Shown: positions 42,390 through 53,900 of the stretch, in pieces
Layout of the letters: every line of letters starts with the position of its first letter
Position numbering within the stretch: position 1 is the stretch's first letter
NCBI RefSeq assembly: GCF_000002995.4
Contig: NW_025062476.1
Location: 5,879,001-5,943,000, forward strand
DNA length: 64,000 nt
Reading direction: 5' to 3'
From: Brugia malayi
Lineage: Eukaryota > Nematoda > Chromadorea > Rhabditida > Onchocercidae
The notes under the pieces: generated by a model
What the model was told of the DNA's origin: nothing
What the model saw: the letters and a program-made list of their open reading frames with translations, nothing else
Databases searched by the model: none
Program-made: the position numbers and the translations under genes

Positions 42390-42780
42390 AATGACCTTAT
42401 CATCCATTTGATCACTCCGCAGCCATCCCTGATATTGTCAGGTTTCTTAATGTCAACAATACAGATAGCCGATTGTCGTTGCAAGAATCGGACAGATTCG
42501 AAAATTCTTATAGACTGAATCGATGATGTGGCGGAAAAGGACGCGTAAGTGTGGTTGTGTCCGGACGCAAGCCAGGGAGCTACAATAATAATAATCTCGT
42601 GCTATTGTCAGCATTTCTTGCGACTCTCAGAAGTCAAGTCTAGCAAATTAAGCAGGAAAAGTTCAGAAAGCTTTTGTTTAGTAACACCGGCCGGTCATAC
42701 TAGTTTCTTGCTCGTGTATTCCATCAAGTCTTGTCTTAAGTCCCGATAGTCCTTAGTATTATTGATAGGTTTCTGATAAA
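42390..42780. other. GC-richer island, possible decayed retroelement
   Basis: This stretch is markedly less AT-rich than its surroundings. On the plus strand it holds protein-like fragments interrupted by stops, for example HSAAIPDIVRFLNVNNT near 42411-42461 and VSVVVSGRKPGSY near 42548-42586. AATAAAG follows at about 42823. This would fit a decayed LTR retrotransposon end, but no terminal repeat pair or reverse transcriptase motif is visible, so origin is open. Confidence 0.25.
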
Positions 42781-43180
42781 ACCACACTGTTGCAGTTTGT
42801 TTCTTTAAAATTCCGCTTTATCAATAAAGATAGATATATATTAATGTGGGGAATACCTTAGTTTTGTCTAAAATTGTAGTAAATTGTTCTATGTCTTCTA
42901 TTTAACTTAATTGTTTATATCGAATCTAATTATTTATTTGAAAATAATAACTCTACTTGCTACTATTTTCAACATTTCATACAACTTGCCTCCGGGATGT
43001 CCTCAGATTGTCTTTTGAGCGCTATCCTTTCCTATCATAAATTTATCAAAATTAGTATCAAAAAATTCCTTTCCAATCCAAAATCCTTGGACTTAAATAT
43101 TTTTATTACATTTTGCGAGAATGAAACAAATTTACGATACAAGCAGACAATATTTATATCGATTATAAGATATGCATGGA

Positions 43181-43250
43181 TTATTTATTATTTATTATTA
43201 TTATTATTATATTATTGTTAATATTATTGTTATTATTATTATTATTAATT
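43181..43250. repeat. (ATT)n microsatellite
   Basis: About 70 bases of ATT units with occasional GTT variants. Confidence 0.85.
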
Positions 43251-46200
43251 GTATGTCACATCATTAATTTAAAGCAGAAGAGAGTTCCGGAAAATGGGAA
43301 GTTTTTCAACACTCACTCTCTGATCGAATAGTCAACAAACATTTAGCTAATAAGCACACAATCTAATTAACAATTATTAGAATTATTTAATTTCACGAAA
43401 ATTATTTGTTTTTAGTTTAATTTATTCACCCACTCATTCAGCTTCTCATTGTTTCTTTCTATGCCAGTTTCACAAAAGAAATTTTCGTTTTTGTCCGTTA
43501 ATATTCCATATTTGAAGCAAACTTTAACAAGACACAGAATGTAATATTTACTTCATTTCCTTTTGATTTTGAAGATAATCTTTGAAAGCTGTTGAAATTT
43601 TAGTCCTCAAAAGTGTGAATTCAAATCCTAAAATACGGTAATAAACGAAAAAAATGATGAATGTGCAAATTAATTTTCCTAAGAATTTCAATTTATGTTT
43701 AGGACCAGCTTGTACTTTATAAGAAAATGAAAAGCATCAAATACTGCGTATTTAATCTACCGGAGATCATGACTTATTAATTCCACAAAATTTTATTTTT
43801 CATTGTCCACTATTAAGTTATCTTTTAATGCTCTATCAAATAATTTAGAATAGTTCTGCTAACTGGATGCATTCGATTTTGATTTTAAGATGCTTAATTG
43901 TTTTAAAAGAGAATTGAAAAAATTGGTAACATCTCTGATTCTGTTTAAGTGATGAATAATATTTTATGAAAGTCTGCACTTCTCGCTGCTCATTTGTCTA
44001 ATTGTTCAATTAATATGAATAAATATTAGGTTTCTATTTGAGTGGATCAGAAAGCTTTATTGATGATCGATTGAATGTACTGGTAGAGATATCTAGTCTT
44101 TTAATTTATAGATGCATTTCTTTTGCTTGCTATATGCATATTTGTTTGCAAACGTAGATCTTTCAAAATTAAGCTTAATTAATTCATTGGTCAATCAAAA
44201 TTTCATTGAAATTTTAAACGAATAGGAATGGATTTCTTATACTTGTGAAATTAAAAAAATATATATATAAATCATATAGGTCTTGAATCCCACTTATTTC
44301 ATGATGTTTTAGGTTACGCAGAGCAAGCAAGTAGTAACGTAGTGTAGAAGAGCTGAGAAATAATCTGTTAACCCCTGATTACTTTCCGTTTTGTGACATA
44401 TCTTAGGTGTTTCCCTAACAACATGGAACCTTATTTATCTTATAGCAGCTCTGTTCTTATCAGATAAATTTTATTGTGGAAGAGGAAAGAAATCTGAAGC
44501 TTAAGGAATAGCAACAGTAAGTTCTTGCATCAAACAATTAGAGTAAATAGTGCTATTTGCATTTATTACGGTCAAAAATTTATTCTTAAGAAATCTTCTA
44601 TAATCAATAAAATAATCGAAATGGAAGGCAGGAAGAGAAACATTTTCACTATTTTAACGGAAAAATTAAAGAGCAAAAAGTTCGCCCTACTGTTTTATTG
44701 CCAGTTTGGTATGTATTAGAAATTTTGGTATAATAGAAATGGAAATTATTGTATGCGATACTGAGATGTGCTTGCAGAAAATTAGCGAAGTTATATTCCA
44801 TATCAAGTGTAACTTTTTTACTTCAAAACGAACAAATTTAGTCAGATAATTAATTTGAATAATGTTTGTTAACTAAAGCTGATGTGGAAATAACTATTTC
44901 TATTTGTTTCATTTCATTTTGAAATTTTCATTGATTGCAAATAAAAGATGTGCAATAAATTTTAAAATCAGTTGTTCACTTCACCCAATTTCTGGATGTT
45001 TTTAAAAGGTTCGCTATCAAATGTCCCAATTCTTCAATAGTAATCATTTTATTTACCACATATCACACGACATTCTATAATGCCATTCAATGCTAATAAT
45101 GTTTTTACACGTACTTCTCGCTTTCTAAAATTTCAAAAATTGAAAAAAAGTCAGCTTGTCATATGCCTCATATCCTACTGTTTCAAAAAATGAATCATCT
45201 CTCTGCTAAATTTATTTCGTCGTCATTTTGTTACATTGTATAAAATCAATCCTAATTGATCATTATTTTGGGAAGAAAATGACGTAATATCATTAAAAAT
45301 ATTTTAAAACTTTTGCTTCGCATTTGCTATTTCACCTATTCTTTCTCATCTTTCAAATTTTAGTTTAAAAATGTTGTGCATTGCACACAAAACTTTTATC
45401 AGCATAATAAGAAGTCTGGAATGAGTAAGAGTTAATTAGTTGTCAAAAGATGGCTAAACCTTAATACGTTTCGTGAAGTTTGTAAATTCAGTTTCAGGAA
45501 AATAGGTTTGCACTATAGTTATACTTGATCGTTCGAACGCTGTTCATTGTCAAGCTTTTATTTAATTGACTTCGAATATTTAGCAAAAAAGAGCTGATAT
45601 AATATATCACGGAAATTATATCAAATGTGCAAACAAAAGATTTGTCCTATCATCGAAATAAAACAATTTTTAATTGTAAAGAACTGATAGAAAATTTTCC
45701 AAAATAAAAAAAAGTTTTCGAAACTATTTTAAACTACTCGATGGCTTTGATAGAAAAAGAACTTAACAAATTTATTGGAAGTTTAACAATTCCGGCTTCT
45801 GAAATAAATAATTCTCAACTGGTTAAAGAATCATTGATTCTATAATTAAACTCTTCCATATAACATGCATTTCACAGCATCAAAGCCAGAAAACAGGCTA
45901 AGTTTTAAAAATTTCCATCACTTTTTTTTCTAAAATTAACCTGACAATTCGTTGTAAGCACGAGGATTTCTTCGAAATTAAATCCATCGGAGAGATTCCT
46001 CTGCACCTCTAAAAATTTGTAATTTTATTTAACTTAAAGAAACTTTTCTATCCCTAGGGAAGCATGAATAGAGAATATAACATAAAGGCACTTTAATCAC
46101 AACATCCTAACAATCATTTGCTAATTAGTAGGATATTCCTGGAAAAAATTGAAAGCGTCACTAGATTATATCAATAAACAAACTGCTCCAAATCAATTTT

Positions 46201-47463
46201 CCTGTTAAAACTAGGCGGAACCTTCCACTGCACATAAGATTTTATCCCATAAACAATGTGTACATTAACACGAACTATACAACACGATAAATAATATAAC
46301 AAAACCACAATACCCACTTAGACATCGAAATGGTGCTGGATAATTCTCATTAGAACAGTTAGAGTGAAGAATAAATTTTTGATGCTTAAAATCTCCGCAT
46401 TTACAGCAAATAACTACAGATAAAATGCTTAGGTCAGAAATTACATATGAAACTTAAAATTAAATCACATTACGACATTATTCAGTGTTGGAAATCTTCA
46501 AAAAGAAAGCCTGAGATCAAAAAATGTGCATGAAAGAAGTGAAATGGAAGACTGTTTGAATGCATTATTAGGCTCCAACAGAGTATATCTGAAGCAGAAA
46601 TTAACGTTCAAACAAAAAATTTTTAAACCGTCAAAACCAACAATACATAAATTTGAAGTAAAATCGCACTTAATATAAAGTTAATGTCAAAATCATGCTC
46701 TAAAGCTATCAAATGCTGCCTTTTTTGGAAAGCAAAAGTACAAGATCCTAGACTTGAAATTATGATCAACATAGCATGCTAAATTTAAGTCAGAAAACCA
46801 TAGCATAATAAAAGGGCTGAATAGCACATTTTAATGAATCAAATACGATGCCTTTAATAATTTCAACATAATCAATTGCAACATGATGTAGTATATTAAC
46901 AGTTTTTACAGTTCTTAGTTCTTATTGATAATTCAAGTAATTACAAATAGGAATGAAGAAAAAAATGTTTTTAAGCTGCACTACTGTAAAGTATTCTCTT
47001 TATATACATATATCGGAAGATTACAAAAATGTATCTTTATCTCAAAATTTTTGAGCCTGAAAAATTCGAATGTTCATTAATTAAAAACGGTTTTCAAACA
47101 TAGAAGAAAAAATAATTAAATAATTTGTTAAAATTCTACACTTTTGAAATAAGTCATGAATGATGAATATGCACATAATAAAAGTGTATTAAAAATAAGG
47201 AGATCAGGAATAAGCAAAAAAGCATCTTCTGGAGAAAAGGAACACTCCCATTTTTTTATATTTATTTAAGCTCTTTTTTCCTAATTTATCATCACTTAGA
47301 AAAGCTCAAAAATTTTCTGGAACACTCAAGTTTACCAACCAAAAATTTCGAAGCTCCAACGGATTAAATTTCTCAGAGCAAATAGAAAGGACAAGATAGA
47401 AAGAAAATTTTTTACAAAATCATGACTAATAAACTGTAATGAACTGCTTCGCTCCCAGATATT

Positions 47464-50233
47464 TCATGCAGCGTAGAAGAAAATAGATCCATCACCGCAG
47501 GCGATGGCCAAATCATCATCGTAATAGTCGAACTAAAAATTAATCCTATATTTCAATGAGACCAAAAAGAAACCACAAAGAAAGATTCCTTTTTCTTGAA
47601 TTCACTGCCTGTAAATAAACATGAGTTGTCAGTATTTTTGTATTATCTTCACAGCTGTATAATAAAATCTACTCTGGACGGTTCTGCATCAAACATTTCG
47701 GATTCAGCAAACAGGCTAGGGCTTAAACCAGGTGTAAACACTTTAAAAAGACGATCCTTCGTAATGCACATTTGGCTTCCAGTGTTCAGTTTTACCTGCC
47801 GCAAACCACCTTTTCCAACGAATACTTCCTGAAATAGGCCATTATATCTCTTCATTCCAATATCTCTTAATTACAGCAATATCACATTAATGGAAATAAA
47901 ACATACACTGATAACTGTTAAATCGTTCGGGTTGATAGAAAGCATCTTTCCGTCGTTGGTTCCACAGAGTAGCTGTCCTTGTCGTAACGACATAGTTTGA
48001 GAATAAGCTTCCAGTTCTAAATCTGTCACAACCTCCCACATACGTTTATCTACACATGCCAATCGTCGATCCTCACCACATGAATAAAGATAATTGCTGC
48101 CTGGCTATAACAGAAGTTATAACAACAGTAAAAAACTTTTAGAGTTATTTCTTCGGCAAGGTATCCATTTGGCTCGAAAAAACCAAACACTGGTGAATAC
48201 AAAATTGAAGGAAAATCAAAAGTTGAGAAAATAATAACCATCTGAACAAGATCGAAAACAGCGCTTCGGTGATACAGCATATCAGTAATTTTCTGCAACG
48301 AATTGCGCGCATCCATAACGACCACTCTTCGTCCAAATGTGGAACAAACAGCTGTTGTACCATCATTTATAATACATAGCACTGCAGAGTTCATCTGAAC
48401 ATCACAAAGCGCCTATAAGAAATGAATTAATAAGGAAGAGGAAAAAGTGAATTATGTAGAAAAAATGAATTCGCATTCTTTTTTTCTTACTTTCTTATTT
48501 ACAGCCATTCTTTCTTGCTTTCTTATTTTTTTTCTTTTTTCTTATTTCTTTCTTCTTATTTTTTATTTTTTTCTTATCTTTCTTATTTACTTTCTTTTTT
48601 ATCTTATTTACACCTTTCGATTTCACCACTTTATATTCTTCTTTTTTGAAAGCTCATATTTACTTTTCTTGACTTTATGCATTATACATCACATATACGT
48701 AACGAGCAGTTCATTCCGTTTATTAATTACAACGACGTTCAAACTTATTCAGTTAATTCATTTAAAATTTATTTTCCTGATTTCTTCGTTTACCTTGTAA
48801 TCTCAAATGTTATTCGCATTTTTTGTTATGAAGAGAAAAATAAAAAACATCCTTTAATCTTTCAAAGAATCGCAAAATAACACCGCTTGCGAAAAAATCT
48901 TACATTAAGATGTCCATCAACGATTCGCCATTGCTTTACATAACGATCCCATGCACAAGAGTAAAACATATCTGTATCCGCTCTGCATACACTCCATATC
49001 CATCCCTGCATACTACATGAAGCTATGCAAAATCACGTTATAAAAATCTTAATCTGAATTTCACGATACAATAAAGACAAGAGCACTAAAATAATTAAGA
49101 AATCTATGCACTGATCGTTAGGACCATGTCCAAAGCATAGTTAAATGATCACCCACATTACACAGAATGATCTGTTTCAGAATCTAAGTTGATCCTTTAA
49201 TTCTTACACTAAACAAATAACTTTACCTGATGAGCTTCAGAAAATTCATATAGTTTCCAGTTTTCGCTTCTCACACCGTTCTGTAACAATGAAGATCTCG
49301 GTTCTTTAAACAATATTAACAAAAACCACTTAAAATCTAGTTGTCCTATCAAGAAGGAAGTTTGTATGTTAATAATGCACTTGAAGAGCAACTACTTACA
49401 AATTTTGGCACAGCGAACAAAGACTGCAGAAACGAAGTTTTATCTTCAAACAAACCAAACATTTCTAATTAATATAAAAAGAAATACCATAGATATAAAA
49501 GCTGTCAGAAGAAAGAGTACTGAATTCAATTTCATCAAATGAAAAATTGCAAAAGTTGAAAAAAGAATTCTTGAATAAAAAATAGGAAAAATTGAAGAAT
49601 TCTAACGGTTATAGTATCTACATCCCAAATAATCAGTGCACGATCACGAGCACCGGAAATACACAGTCGTTTATGTGCCGATGATTTCATCATTGCCATA
49701 GCATCAACTGTTCCATCATGTCCTATCGCACAGATAAGTCGTCCCAATCTGAAAAACTTCAATGAGGATAAGATTTTTTCAAAACTATAAAAAAACTCAA
49801 TATTTTTTAATGAATTAAGAAAAAAAGTCACACTTCCCGTCTTTCCATCGTTCCGTTTCTTCTTCTGTTCTAGCGCAACAATGTGATAATGAGGATACTG
49901 AGCCGTCTAACTGATAAGATGGCAATTCAATTTTAAACTTTCTCTGCAATGCTTTCAAAGTTAACTTGAATCTCGAAATATGAATATAAGCCCTTCCTCT
50001 TATTTCAAGTCCCGAACTAAACCATTCCATATAGTAAAAACTTGTACACCAAATTTTTTTTTTTTTAAATAAAACGAATCTACCTGCAATTTCCGTCTCC
50101 AATAGCTGTGATCAGCAAGAATCGCTGCGAAAAATCGACATGTCAGACGAACGTTTTGCCATAAGTCACGACTTGGGAGATAGTTTAGAATTATTAAAAT
50201 TAGTTCACATGGTAAGTCGATCATTCCCGACAT
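47464..50233 (-). CDS. F-box and WD40-repeat protein (FBXW9-like)
   Basis: Likely substrate receptor of an SCF (Skp1-Cul1) ubiquitin ligase. Nine exons join in phase: 50233-50084, 49943-49834, 49748-49607, 49280-49227, 49005-48904, 48412-48239, 48104-47916, 47828-47673, 47532-47464, giving 381 residues. The F-box is at 5-45 (LPCELILIILNYLPSRDLW then RLTCRFF and YWRRKL). WD40 blades follow: GHDGTVDAMAMM to LIIWDVDTI (about 95-132), AHQGWIWSV to YVKQWRI (about 150-180), and later blades ending in ACGDGSIFFYAA. A possible trans-splice acceptor (acatag) sits 3 bases before the ATG. The gene lies about 750 bp downstream of the acetyltransferase on the same strand. The F-box plus WD40 architecture is clear; the FBXW9 link rests on overall layout only. 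Confidence 0.87.
48476..48612. repeat. pyrimidine-rich tract (TTTCTTATT)n
   Basis: Over about 135 bases the plus strand is almost entirely T and C with spaced A, built from degenerate TTTCTTATT units. It sits in the F-box/WD40 intron between exons 49005-48904 and 48412-48239. Confidence 0.75.
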
Positions 50234-50982
50234 GTCCTATGTTATATACGATCGTAAAGTATTAAATGAAACTAGAACCACTTAAAACAAAAAGTAATGA
50301 ACATTACAGTACAGCTCCATCTGATAATTCAAATTTCAACGAATTGGGATAAATTTATACCAAAAGGGGCTAGAAAAGAAAGAAAATTTTTAAAATGATG
50401 AAGCTGACAGTGAATTAGGTGTTGATAACACTCTATTTTCCTTTTAATCTTTTTGTGTATGAGTATGTGTGCATCTTTAAGTAGATGCCTTTCTATTATA
50501 CAAGTTTCCTTCTCGCTTAAACTTATTTTCGTTGACATATTTATTGTTATTAAATTGAATAAAATCTGAATATTAACGACGAACGATAAAAATTTAAATC
50601 ATTTTGCGTGAAGCAAAGGAAATATCAAACTTCCCCTGAGAATTCAAAATTTGTCACTGCCCTTAGTCATAGGAAACACGCACAAATTAAGTAGAAGTAA
50701 AAAAGCATCTCATCGCTAATTTTTCTTTTGATGAATAATCAAGTAGTTCTGGTTAAATAACCAATTAATGTTTCCTAATAAATCTCAAAAAAAAAAAGAT
50801 GCAAATCTTTATTCAGAACACTACAACATGCAGTAAAAGATAGTGATGAGATGGTACATTTTACCAAAAAAATAAAAATAAATCGATTAATGTTGACTGT
50901 GAGTGAAAAACAATAACAAGTGGGATTATTTAAACTCCGAATTTTCGATAAATAATAAGTAATTAATAAACCATCTTCATTA
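50234..50982. other. short gap between two same-strand genes
   Basis: The acetyltransferase stop codon is at 50983 and the F-box/WD40 ATG at 50233. A minus-strand AATAAA at 50808-50813 lies about 170 bases after the stop. No other coding signal is seen. Confidence 0.6.
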
Positions 50983-53900
50983 CTAATCAACATATGTGCC
51001 CATCTTTTTAAACTCATCATCGACATCGAATTCAGGTTCCCAAATAAGTTTGGCATCATGCACAACTCGACGACGAAACATACGCAGTGGAGTAGCAAAT
51101 GCTTTCTTCTAAAACAGGTAGCTACTCTACTTATATATAAATTAAGCAATTAAAGAAAAATGCATTAATCAAGTATTTTGAAGAAATATCTTTCTAATTA
51201 CTTAATTGAGTTCAAAATATTAAACAAAAGAAGTGCAATTAGCTATATCTTAATTTTAGAACAATGAAAACAATAGCAAACAAAACAAACTATCAAAGTT
51301 TGATGTGTGCAATGTGCGCATCACGATAAAGAGAAGAGTTCATCTAAATGAAGTGATCCTTCAGAATACCAACAATCATCCTAAGTTGTGCACTATAACA
51401 AACAACTTACTTTATTAATCAAGTAACCTCCATCACGATATTTCAACATTTTATTTTCAAGCATTGTACTAATGATATCTGATGAATGTATACCAGTTTC
51501 GTTGCTCATTTCTAAAAAAATTGAGTTCCAATTTTAAATTAAAAAAAATATACATTTCCAAAATATTTTTAATTCGTAGTACTCATCACAAAGTAAATGA
51601 TTAGTACGGCTTTAGAAATTATACTAATATTGCTTAGATATCAAAAAACTAAATTTCATGCCTTTGATGGATAGAGATTTCATCGACCGTCGCTTTCGAA
51701 TGTAGCATATGATCACTGCTTTCCAATAACTTCGATATGTGATTAAACCCATATCCGAAAGTGGATGCTCAGGTCCACCAATCTTCCGCTCTCGTAAAGA
51801 AAGTTTGTAACCTAGGAAAGATTTCAGGGAAAAAAATTATAACGTAGCAGAAAAAAAGAAAACTTTCCTAGTATAAAATTCACTGCTCATTAAAATCTGT
51901 GAAAACAGAAAGAAATTTACTGAGATCGATGAGGAATTTGCCATATCCAGTTCGCTGTGATGATGGAAGAGTCAATAAGCAGCTCAAGTTATTATTTTTG
52001 CTCGGATTTTTTTCCTTGAATAAAACAATATATTTTAAACAAGGATTACTTATCTGACTTTTAGAATGATCTCAGAGATAATGCTGAAAATATACCTTCG
52101 AAAAATAACCCAAAAGCACATAACCCTCCGCTGTATATTCCGTCAAGATATAGAACAAGAACGTTTCCACTTCATGATGAAGAGTTTTTGAAAAAAGAAA
52201 CAACTTGGAAAGCAAACACAGCCTTCGGCAGTAAGCCTAAAATAGCATCAAAAAATTGAAGACAATCGTTTATAAGTTCTATAATCATCAGCTTTATGTG
52301 AAGTACTATGTACAAATGTAGTAAGATATGAAATGACGCTCGACGTTTCAAAACTATGTAAAAACCAATTTCTTTCTTTTTTTTTTTTCCAAAACTTCTA
52401 TTTCTAAAAAATTTAGATCTGCAAAAGGTAACTGCGCAATTATGAGAAATTCTCTTTAATGTTTTTACTAAATCAGAGAGAAGACAAACAATTTCATCAA
52501 TGCCGTCGATTTCCCAAAATGATAGTCTATCATCCCGATAAATTTCATTCCCCGGCGGATGTTTCCACTCACAACAAGCCTTAAAAAGGAACATTTCATC
52601 AATTCATAAAAGCATAAAATATGATAAAACACGAATGCAAAAACTTGGAATGATCGTAAAAAATATTTAAGCTGCGTGAACCTAATCTTATGTAGTCAGT
52701 AATATACGGTATCAAACAATATCAGATAAATTTACAAAGAATGAGTGCATAAGTACCGCATGTATTTCGTACAATGTAGAATCTTCAAGAGCTAGGAGAC
52801 AGAATCGACATAAATAAACACTGGATGATTGTGCGATACGTTTTGGGTAAGGTGATGGGTACATTACTAGTAAACGTTCGGAACCCAAGTGGACCCATTG
52901 TGTTTGAGGCGGTCTTTCTTCATCAGCATTTAAATCTTCCGATGGTTGAAATGCCAGAAATTCTCTTTTAGCAGTTGTGTACCTGTAATTTCTACGAGAC
53001 AGAAATCATATTCTACAGTGTTACAAAGAATGTTGAAAACATATAAGAACTCAAATTTCTATCTAGTAGAAAGAAGTTCAAAAAAAAAAAAATAAATAAA
53101 TAAAAGCTGATCAACCATATATGTCCGAATATCGTTGCAATCACTTTTCCTCCTCCTGGATATTAGTTAGAATTAACTTTATTTTACTTTTTAAAAAAAT
53201 GCAACCTATAGAGCTTCGTCGTTAACTTCAAAAATGTACATCGTAAAATACAAGCAAATAAAATGCAAGATATAGGACTTACAAATTATGGTCAAAAGCA
53301 GTTGAACTGTCCTTCATCACTCGATGTTTTTCAGCTTCTGTTAACTGCTCAGAAACATCTCGTTTTGCGTGAACAGAAATTTTAATCCCATCGACAATAT
53401 TGATATTCCTAGCCGATTCATTTTCCGAATCGCTCCGTTTTACTTTCTAAACAACTACAGCCTTTTCTATTTATGAGAAAATATTCTCAATAACGTTGCC
53501 TAAACAAATTTAGTTCGAAGTTTTCAGTTGTGCTCTAATGTATAGCGATTTATTTGAAAAACAATGGAATTTAACCAAAAAAGATGCTTCAGGAACTTGA
53601 TATTTCAGTAGGAACTTGATAATGATATAAACATCAATATAAAAAAACTGGAAAATTCATCAAAACCATAAATACGATCAATGTTTTAAGGCAAACAATA
53701 AAGAACCAAAAAAGCAAAGAAAAAAGTGAAAAAAAAACCTTCGCATTTTTTACAGCAATCTTTTTCTTCAATGAAAAATCCTCCCTTTCAATTTGTCGCT
53801 TCACTTTATTTCTTTCTTTTTGTTCTTTCTCTTCCAAATATTGATGACAGGAATCTTTCAACTGATCGTTTATCTAGAAATCCATGCATAAACAAAATCT

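Larger units (their letters stand above)
40352..47463. other. gene-poor region with repeats
   Basis: Between the phospholipase start and the end of the F-box/WD40 gene no phase-compatible exon chain or domain is visible on either strand. It holds an imperfect tandem repeat, a GC-richer island at about 42390-42780 and an ATT microsatellite, each listed separately. The left part should contain the phospholipase promoter. Confidence 0.6.

Noticed and set aside
52172..52489. Apparent truncation or frameshift of the MYST domain after the EIDG motif
   Set aside because: The open frame simply reads into an intron. A GT donor at 52489 and a TTTTAG acceptor before 52236 restore the conserved [11 protein letters not shown] sequence in phase.
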